Positions 57,542-64,000 of a DNA stretch of 64,000 nt are shown here, piece after piece (the first letter of the stretch is position 1; every line of letters begins with the position of its first letter). The stretch covers positions 117,550-181,549 of the forward strand of contig NMRA01000609.1 of NCBI GenBank assembly GCA_002633005.1, written 5' to 3'. This stretch comes from Phoronis australis (Eukaryota > Phoronida > Phoronidae). The translations under genes and the position numbers were made by a program. Under the pieces are notes generated by a model. That model saw only the letters and a list, made by a program, of their open reading frames with translations, was not told the DNA's origin and did no database searches.

Positions 57542-58129
57542 GTCAATGAACCTACAAAAATTTTGGTGGGAAATCATAAAGCGCCCTTTAAAACGAAATT
57601 TGCCAGCAATTATGTCTACTTACAGGTAGTTCTATGAAAATCGACCACCCATGCCGTAAGAAATAGTAAAAGCTTTTCTCAATAGAATCACTCCTTTCAA
57701 TTAACAGCGTTACGAAAAGTCTGCTTCGCCTAGATGTTGGTGATACCCTTGACAGCTCAAGCAATCAGTTGTTTTTTTAAACAGAACCTATTTTAACATG
57801 TCAAAATGATTTTGTTGTCTCTTTCCAAAATTCGAGAACTATGTTCTAACCGCAGAATCCAAGATTTCTCTTGCTGTGAATTGGGTGTTATATACAGCAA
57901 AGTGATTATTAAAAGACGCTTGAAAATTCCGTAATGTAGAGGAAATTTCAAAAGGAAACTCTATGAAAATCTGGGAGTATGGTTGCCGTCAATTCCCTGT
58001 GTCAAAGTATGGTTCGAATGTACACAGGTATTGTACATGTGCAGAATTTCTCTAGAACTTGGATGGCTCAAGGGCTTTACTGTACTAAACACAAATAAGA
58101 CTGTTGTGGACAAAAGATACTGGCGAGAC
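57542..58129. other. no supported gene
   Basis: Unremarkable AT-rich sequence. Confidence 0.5.
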
Positions 58130-58240
58130 AAGCTGGTAGCATGATCGCGTGCTTCGTTTGTAATATGTCACCATACATATATCTCGCAAAGACGTGCGTG
58201 ATCTTACATTTTCTCCGGTTACTTGCGTCTACCGAACGCA
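58130..58240 (-). repeat. family K fragment
   Basis: GCATGATCGCGTGCTTCGTT, TGTAATATG, ATATCTCGCAAAGACGTGCG and TACCGAACGCAG preserve the motif order of family K in reverse orientation. Confidence 0.45.
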
Positions 58241-59142
58241 GATCTATTTCCAACCGCGAATGAGTACCATGCTTAACACCACGTACTTGTACAATGTGTG
58301 GTCTATGTTAAGGGTACTCGAAGTAGATAAGCCATCAGCTATCTGCTTAACAAGCTACTAGTGACAATATACGCGTTTTCTTCCATTCGTGACGCACGAT
58401 GAGTTGAACACTATTCTTTCTTCTCCCGCTGTCTTCAATAACCATAAACATTGACATCGGTAATTATCGTTGTACTGGTCACGGAAGTACATGTATAAAC
58501 ACTCACTGTTAACATTTCACGGCATTTAAATGTCCAATGTTATCCTGCGCAGTTTCGCTTGGAAAACATTTATGATCATGGTTGCCAATGGAACGGCCAT
58601 TATTGCTTTATGTAAATGGTTTCGTTTTGTGCCGTTGTATTTCCTAGAGATATATGTCGGAAGAACAGGTACTTTCCATGACTGGAACTAAGTTGTAACC
58701 GACACGAACAAGATAGGCGACTAAAGATAGATTCATTTATCCATCGCTCTGCGCAGTATAGATTGAAGGGCTAATGAATATTTTTCAATTGACAGGAACA
58801 AAAATAGTTCACTTATAATTACTTAAAAATACTTTGAACTGTCACAGTCTCTTTGGTATGCGTAACGCGTTTCTCATCAAAGAAAATCCAGTAATAGTAA
58901 ACTCTCTTTGTCTGCTTTCGGAATCGGAATCTCTTACCTTCATCAGTTGTAAAACATATGCAACACGAAAGAACGATGTACAAATTGCAAAAAACGCGAA
59001 TGAAATCGACCAGAAATTAAATCAGACACCTTCTTCCGAAAGCTATTAAGAGACATGATACCATTTGTTATCAACACTCTTGCTTTTTACCTAGAGTAAA
59101 TATGTAAATTGACTTCCATAATTCACCTCCTTCGTATAAAAT
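58241..59142. other. no supported gene
   Basis: A plus-strand frame at 58834-59049 is open but has no domain and no convincing splice signals. Confidence 0.4.
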
Positions 59143-59619
59143 AAAACTAATGTTGTTATTGAAATTCAGTTGAGACCTATTTATGGAAAATTATACCTTG
59201 AAGTTCAATCTGACTGTGAATTTTGTTCTTGTCCTGTCAACTTGAATACAGTGAAACTGTGTTGTCCATACAGCGCAGAGAATCCAAGTATTGTGTTCGA
59301 GTGGGATAATCCCGCATCAGTTTCACGTGCGGTTTCACATGCTTTATCAAGCTTATTAATGCAATGTGAAGCTCGGACTGGAAAGGATGGGGCCAAAATT
59401 ATGAAAAACTAACGAGGGTTGGGAAGGACGAATCAGAAAATACGAAGAACGGAAAAGAGATGGGATCCGCCCGTAGACAAAAACCGAGAGCAAACCGGTT
59501 CAAGAGTCCCCGTTTTGCCGGTCCACATCCCATTTTATCAACATCCTAAGTCGGGTCCGGAAGTTCTCAGAACGAGTTTGGTGTTACAGGGCCATAATTT
59601 AAGTCATCAAGTTGTATGA
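59143..59619 (+). pseudogene. candidate decayed coding segment, unknown product
   Basis: One frame runs 158 codons with a single internal stop (TAA 59410-59412) and ends at TGA 59617-59619. Residues look protein-like: SDCEFCSCPVNLNTVKLCC, then FEWDNPASVSRAVSHALS, and after the stop KNREQTGSRVPVLPVHIPFY. TTGAAATTCAG before 59170 could be a splice acceptor. Cys are clustered at the start (CEFCSC...KLCC). The minus strand is also open at 59205-59396, so the evidence is only suggestive. I recognise no family. Confidence 0.25.
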
Positions 59620-59963
59620 CCCTTTCCATTTCCTTCTTTCAAACGGACGCCGCTAAAAAGGGAAATCGTTATTAAGGCGGCCCTGTCAACTGACCATGGT
59701 AGCGCCAAGTGCGTTCTTAAACGGGAGAAAATGTCAATGGGAACTGACTAAGCGTTGAAGTTTCAGTGGTCGAGTTTACGGCAATCAAAAAAGATTCCAG
59801 TGAAAACGGTCACTTAACGACCTGATAACGAGTTTGGAATGACGAGGTCCATCCATAATGTTAACGTAATAACAGTTGAAGAGTTGGGCGATCAACATTA
59901 ATGCGTTACCTGCATTGTGTGCACTGTCTGTGTCCACGACCGGGAATAGCATTGGGGTAAAAC
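59620..59963. other. no supported gene
   Basis: It ends with TAAAAC at 59958-59963, the left target duplication of the next element. Confidence 0.5.
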
Positions 59964-60267
59964 TATCGTTGGCCAAATGCGTGCGTAAATTAAATCTTGT
60001 TAGTGGCGAAAATTAAAGTTAATTTACGCACACAATGTAAGTGCGTGACGTTCACCCATTTTGCCAACGATAAATTTAGGTTGCAAATAAGTAATTTACA
60101 CCGTTAAAAGTTGACTTACGCCTCAAATTATTACTTTACGTCGTAAATAATTAATTTACGAATTTAAAATTTAATTCACGCCGTTAACAATTCAGTTACG
60201 CCACTGACAAGAATTAATTTACGCACGCAATTTACGTGCGTGACGTTCACCCATGTGGCTAACGATA
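59964..60267. mobile_element. foldback-like element 3 with 6-bp target duplication
   Basis: The left end TATCGTTGGCCAAATG and CGTGCGTAAATTAA is the inverse of the right end TTAATTTACGCACG ... TGTGGCTAACGATA. TAAAAC flanks both sides (59958-59963 and 60268-60273). Inside, a 55-bp block (TTTACGCAC..GTGCGTGACGTTCACCCAT..AACGATA) occurs as a direct repeat at about 60015 and 60212. Between them are degenerate units of about 20 bp of the type TAATTTACGCCGTTAA. The minus-strand frame 60259-60651 only touches its edge. Confidence 0.85.
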
Positions 60268-60273
60268 TAAAAC

Positions 60274-61477
60274 CTCCATTTTTCCGCTTATCTGCACGCG
60301 CAGGGCTTCCCCACGAACAACGTTTTTCGTTTCGTAACCCCCGAATATAATTCTGTCTTTTATTTCGATCTTGTTTCTTCTACAAGACCGTGGCATTTCC
60401 TTTTCCCATTGACATTCTTGAATGTGATTTGAATCGATCGGATTGGATACCTGAATTAGATAAAAATGTTGTTTGATAAAACTTAACGGAAAAGAAGGTG
60501 AATCACGAACAACAAAGGTGCGTTCGCGGTAGAGGATTAGCGTTGCACGAGGATAGTTAGACGCTGGTTTCTTACATGTACATGCACGCGACCACGTGTT
60601 AGAAGGTACCGTACAAAAATTGATGTTAGCATTTCTGTTTATTAGTGACAATTAATCCATTTTGTGGGGATTCTTCAAGTCGCACGAATTGCATTCGTTT
60701 GTGTGGGAACATTTTATGATCATGAATTTTTGTAGCAGGCATGTGTCTTGACTTGTAATTGTGTAGTTCGCCACAGGAATTTTCGTGTAAACTCAAGGAA
60801 CATTTTCCCAATCGACGTGAAAAATATGAAAATTGAACATTGCTATGACACGTATCCACTATTTCATAAATGGAATTCTGACGTCACAATCCCCTCTCAA
60901 AATGGGTTTTCACATAGAAATTTGTTAAAATTTCGGATCGTCCTTTGGCGACAAACGTACCACAACACTTTTTTGAGATTCGACTCTAAAATTGTCCTGT
61001 CGTATCACATGCTTGCTGTAAACTTTGAAATTTCACGCAGTGTGATTTGTTAATTTTCTACTAATATTTCAAGATAATTGGATTGGTCCCCGAGTCCTAG
61101 TCCTATCGTTAACAACGCCCTACTGTTGGCAATCGTGTACATTAAAAACATTTCAAATCCCGTGGTCCTTGTTAGCAACACCACCTTTAGTCCTGCGTTG
61201 GCGTTCGAGAGCGCATAACTGGCATTTTTCAAAGTCGGTCAAGGAGTACCTGTCCCACAAGAAAATCTGTAATCGTTCTACAGGTGAGCCTGTGTTTTTT
61301 CGACTACAAAACTTAGTCAAGGGTTTGATATAAGCTGGCCTTCGGGCTGTCAAAAAACTACTTTCTACCATAAAAATGGGCCCAACTTTCTACTTCTTGG
61401 ATGATGAATGATTTCTGGCGGGAAATAATTGACAATTCTCAGGCGATGCTCGGCGCACAAGCATGGACGATCCGCCG
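60274..61477. other. no supported gene
   Basis: Minus-strand 60259-60651 and plus-strand 60748-61053 are open for 100-130 codons but show no domain and overlap other open frames. Confidence 0.35.
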
Positions 61478-61600
61478 TGACAGACCAACTTATCAGGCTT
61501 AACCTCGATCAATAGCAAACTGTCAGTGTTGTTTTCAAACCCGTATTTAATCTGAACAAGGCACGATTTAAGGTGATATTCATAACGGTAAGTGTCCCAA
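61478..61600. repeat. dispersed repeat, family I, copy
   Basis: CCGTGACAGACCAACTTATC, AACCTCGATCAATAGCAAAC, TGTCAGTGTTGTTTTCAAAC and TAATCTGAACAAGGCACGA match 46779-46900. Confidence 0.5.
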
Positions 61601-61779
61601 CTCAAAAGTTGTATTTGACGGAAGGCGCGGGTTTGAAACCCCGGCAGTCCACGTTTCAAGTACTATAAATCAGCGTTCCGCCGAAGAAAGTAACCTCTCG
61701 TTTAGACCATTCACCGTTATAAAAGAGGTCTCAATTATGCTCAATTATTGTTACTCCATACCATGATCGGTGAATAAAA

Positions 61780-61880
61780 TGACACGCCGTGACAAGTTAA
61801 TTTCGAGCGCCTGGTTTCAAGTAGTAACGAGCCGTCAGTTCTTTTGTAGAGGTCCGAGACTCCATTTTGACCAGGGAATA
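61780..61880. repeat. dispersed repeat, family I, copy
   Basis: GCCGTGACAAGTTAATTTCG and CGAGCCGTCAGTTCTTTTG lie about 300 bp from the previous copy, in the same orientation. Confidence 0.4.
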
Positions 61881-62019
61881 ATTTGAGAACATTTCTCAGC
61901 GGTAAACGGTTTAAATCAAAAGTTGGTTTTGTGGATTTATAGCCGTTTTAAGTATTCGTGTCGGTGTTGGATTCGCCTCTCTCTGTAGGAAAAGCAATAA
62001 CAACTACCCTTCATAAATA

Positions 62020-62274
62020 TTTAAACGGACATTATCGGTTTTAAAGCGCATTTTGTTGTCTTATTGTTGGAGGGGATAGACTTCTTGAAGTCATTAGCTT
62101 TGACCAGGGCTATAAAACAACAAAATCCGTTGTGCTTTTGTGGTTTAATTACAAATCGCCTAATTCTCGCCGTTGTCTGCCAGACATGTATTCGCAAAGA
62201 TCAAGGCCGATGTTGTTACCAGTTTAACTACTTTTGAAATACTCGGCTATGTCATGCGTGATATCTGGCTCAGC
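62020..62274 (+). repeat. dispersed SINE-like repeat, family D, copy 3
   Basis: CGGACATTATCGGTTTTAAAG, TTTGACCAGGGCTATAAAAC, ATTACAAATCGCCTAATTC and GCCAGACATGTATTCGC match copy 2. Near GGCTCAGCCGTT the copy is cut by a family A element. Confidence 0.7.
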
Positions 62275-62443
62275 CGTTGGGCGGATATAGTGGCAGGTTT
62301 AGAGGGGGGGCAAGGTGGCCATGGTCCCTCCTAAAATTCTCCCAGATTCCATTTGGCAGTTGGGGGTGCGAATGTTTGACGGGCAAAATCCTGGCTAATA
62401 CTGTGCCCTGCCCCCCAACTCAAAATCCTGGATCCGCCCCTGG
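62275..62443 (-). mobile_element. hAT-like MITE, family A, copy 2
   Basis: It is the reverse complement of the 3092-3241 element: GGGCGGATATAGTGGCAGG, CTCCCAGATTCCATTTGGCA, GGGTGCGAATGTTTGACGGG, CAAAATCCTGGATCCGCCCC. It sits at the 3' end of a family D copy, which dates its insertion after family D. Confidence 0.75.
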
Positions 62444-62651
62444 GATATGCTACATGCACAACGGAGTTAGCAGGTTCGATTACCCACAACAACCTACTTT
62501 CAGTAAAATTACGCTTCTCGCTGATGATGCCCCTCTGATCGTGTACATGTACTTGCATGGCCTCACTACTTAGTTTATCGTCTCGGAAAGTGAGTAAATT
62601 TTGTTTTCTAGTTCTTTTGAACAAAATGTGTTCCAACACATGGACTTTCAA

Positions 62652-62960
62652 TGGGAGTATCTCATAGTTCTAGGAAAATTATTGTTTTGACGGCAGAAAA
62701 ATGCAATGATGGAATTATTGTTGAATGGGGGAGACTTCGAGAATCATTAGCTTTGACCATGGCTGTAAAACAACAAAGTCCGTTGTATTTTTGCTAATTT
62801 TATTACAAATCACGAATTCTCGCCGCTGTCTGTCAGGCTTTCGCTGAAATCAAAAACTGTGTCTTTGCCACGTAAATATGCTTAATGCTATTCCATTTAA
62901 TACGTGGGATTTGACTCAGTGGTCGGTAGAGTAATCAGCTTCTACTGAAGAGCTGATGGG
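62652..62960 (+). repeat. dispersed SINE-like repeat, family D, copy 4, with tRNA-like 3' segment
   Basis: TTAGCTTTGACCATGGCTG, AACAACAAAGTCCGTTG and TTACAAATCACGAATTCTCG match the family. It continues into GACTCAGTGGTCGGTAGAG and AATCAGCTTCTACTGAAGAGC, which looks like a tRNA D-arm and anticodon arm, but no T-arm follows. Such tRNA-like parts are typical of SINEs; their 3' position here is unusual. Confidence 0.6.
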
Positions 62961-64000
62961 TAGCTGCTACTGTTCACGCTAACAATTCCCTTTTAAAACA
63001 GAAATATCAATTGAGAGCGGTAAATTACCCGAATTGTAAGATTGGTCATTACCTTTGAGTGACTTAAAAACACGTTTATCCTGGGTGATCGTAATTAAAA
63101 AGAACGCGTACGTCCAAGAACTGTAATTTATTGGAATTGCTAGATTCATTATATAATTCAGGTCTAGAGATATCGCATTATCGGGAAATCTGTTAGCAAT
63201 ACGCCAACAGTCGTATGCTGCTTCATCTCAGTCAGTCGGTAGGAATCTTTACACAGAATCTTTACGTCAGTAATGCAAATGATAAATAGCAAAAAAGATA
63301 ATCTGGAGTTGGTTTTATGTACTTTATGTACTTTATGTTCACAGCGTGAAGAAGAATTGCTTTCAGCGACAGTACTGTAGAGACAGAGTTGTATAAATCG
63401 TATGCTCGAGAGTCTGTGGTTTTCACAATGCCTCTTGAGTTCCTTGTTCTAATATTGAATTAAAGACATTCTTTCCGCTTCGTAAAAGAAATTTGACTAC
63501 AAGCCAGTATAGCTTAGGTTGACTCCCAAATGATATTCTTTCAACACGAAATCAAATGTTTTCAAAGTAATAAGAAGTAAATGTGAAACTTTTATTTTTT
63601 GTTTCTGGTGGTGGTGCACCAACAAAATGGCTACCATATCTAAACGGCATTGAAATGCACTTTTTATGATCTGCCTGTAAATAACGCTCACGGATCACTT
63701 CCCTTATAAGCAAGGAACAATTGAGATCAGTTTTTATATCAGTTAGTAACTTTAAAAAAAATCAAAAGTTTTTTCAATGACGTGACGTTAGTTTATGGGA
63801 GCTTTAACGTCATACAGTTGACAGAACTCAATCTCAGAAATTCAAAACCTGACAGGTGTTTCCGCTTACACAATGACAGTTAAAGACTAGTGTGATCACC
63901 AAGATGTGTTGATGGAATTTTTTGACGTGCTGTCTGCCAACTCTAAAGATTTTATTCGAGCGTTTCTTCTTAAAACTGAACTGTGATAGAGCTGTTGTTG
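62961..64000. other. no supported gene
   Basis: AT-rich sequence to the window edge, with no exon or repeat copy supported. Confidence 0.45.

Noticed and set aside
57227-57629. Overlapping frames rich in His, Ile/Val or Met
   Set aside because: They arise from the degenerate trinucleotide repeat and are open in several frames on both strands.
61625-61655. GCGGGTTTGAAACCCCGG resembling a tRNA B-box
   Set aside because: It is a simple palindrome, and no A-box or acceptor stem lies upstream.
1-64000. Prokaryotic features such as operons, ribosome binding sites, CRISPR arrays or prophage
   Set aside because: Coding density, repeat content and splice-like signals are those of an animal genome; nothing bacterial is seen.

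Overview
This window looks like repeat-rich nuclear DNA from an animal, probably a marine invertebrate. The evidence is low coding density, many short DNA transposons with terminal inverted repeats, microsatellites, remnants of a non-LTR retrotransposon and of THAP and Cys-cluster proteins typical of metazoan mobile elements, and a strong excess of the palindrome TACATGTA (about 21 copies by eye, about 1 expected). Such AT-palindrome-rich sequence fits a hemichordate, cephalochordate, echinoderm, mollusc or cnidarian. I cannot name the species. There are no operons, prokaryotic genes, rRNAs, complete tRNAs or CRISPR arrays. No long uninterrupted conserved protein is present.

Candidate cellular genes are small and spliced, and all are predictions. 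They are: a three-exon minus-strand gene for an 86-residue secreted protein (10863-12632); the two-exon 3' end of a minus-strand gene (1465-1735); a minus-strand first exon or short gene with an upstream CRE-like site (33224-33430); and the two-exon 3' end of a plus-strand gene (27418-28206). Two further open stretches (8939-9535 and 59143-59619) look like decayed coding sequence that I do not recognise.

Mobile DNA dominates. Two degraded copies of one DNA transposon, coding for a protein with a C-terminal Cys cluster, lie at about 13.3-14.5 kb and 37.99-40.75 kb; the second keeps long inverted ends flanked by TA. A 1.7-kb element with TTAA ends (34060-35791) carries a nested hAT-like element. 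A separate TTAA family has three copies (22.1, 37.3 and 49.0 kb). A non-LTR retrotransposon tail is at 51.2-51.7 kb and a THAP-domain pseudogene at 44.5-44.8 kb. Small inverted-repeat families (MITEs) recur throughout, several with visible target-site duplications.

The most unusual structures are three foldback-like elements (42.5-43.0, 45.8-46.6 and 59.96-60.27 kb). Their inverted arms are built from tandem units of about 20-21 bp, and each uses a different unit sequence. One has clear terminal inverted repeats and a 6-bp target duplication. A near-perfect hairpin at 31.07-31.19 kb pairs almost fully, with several G:U wobbles, only when read from the plus strand. A 664-bp tandem duplication with an N at its junction (26.0-27.3 kb) may be an assembly artefact.

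The remaining intervals are AT-rich single-copy-looking DNA in which I see no supported gene; they are listed individually where long.
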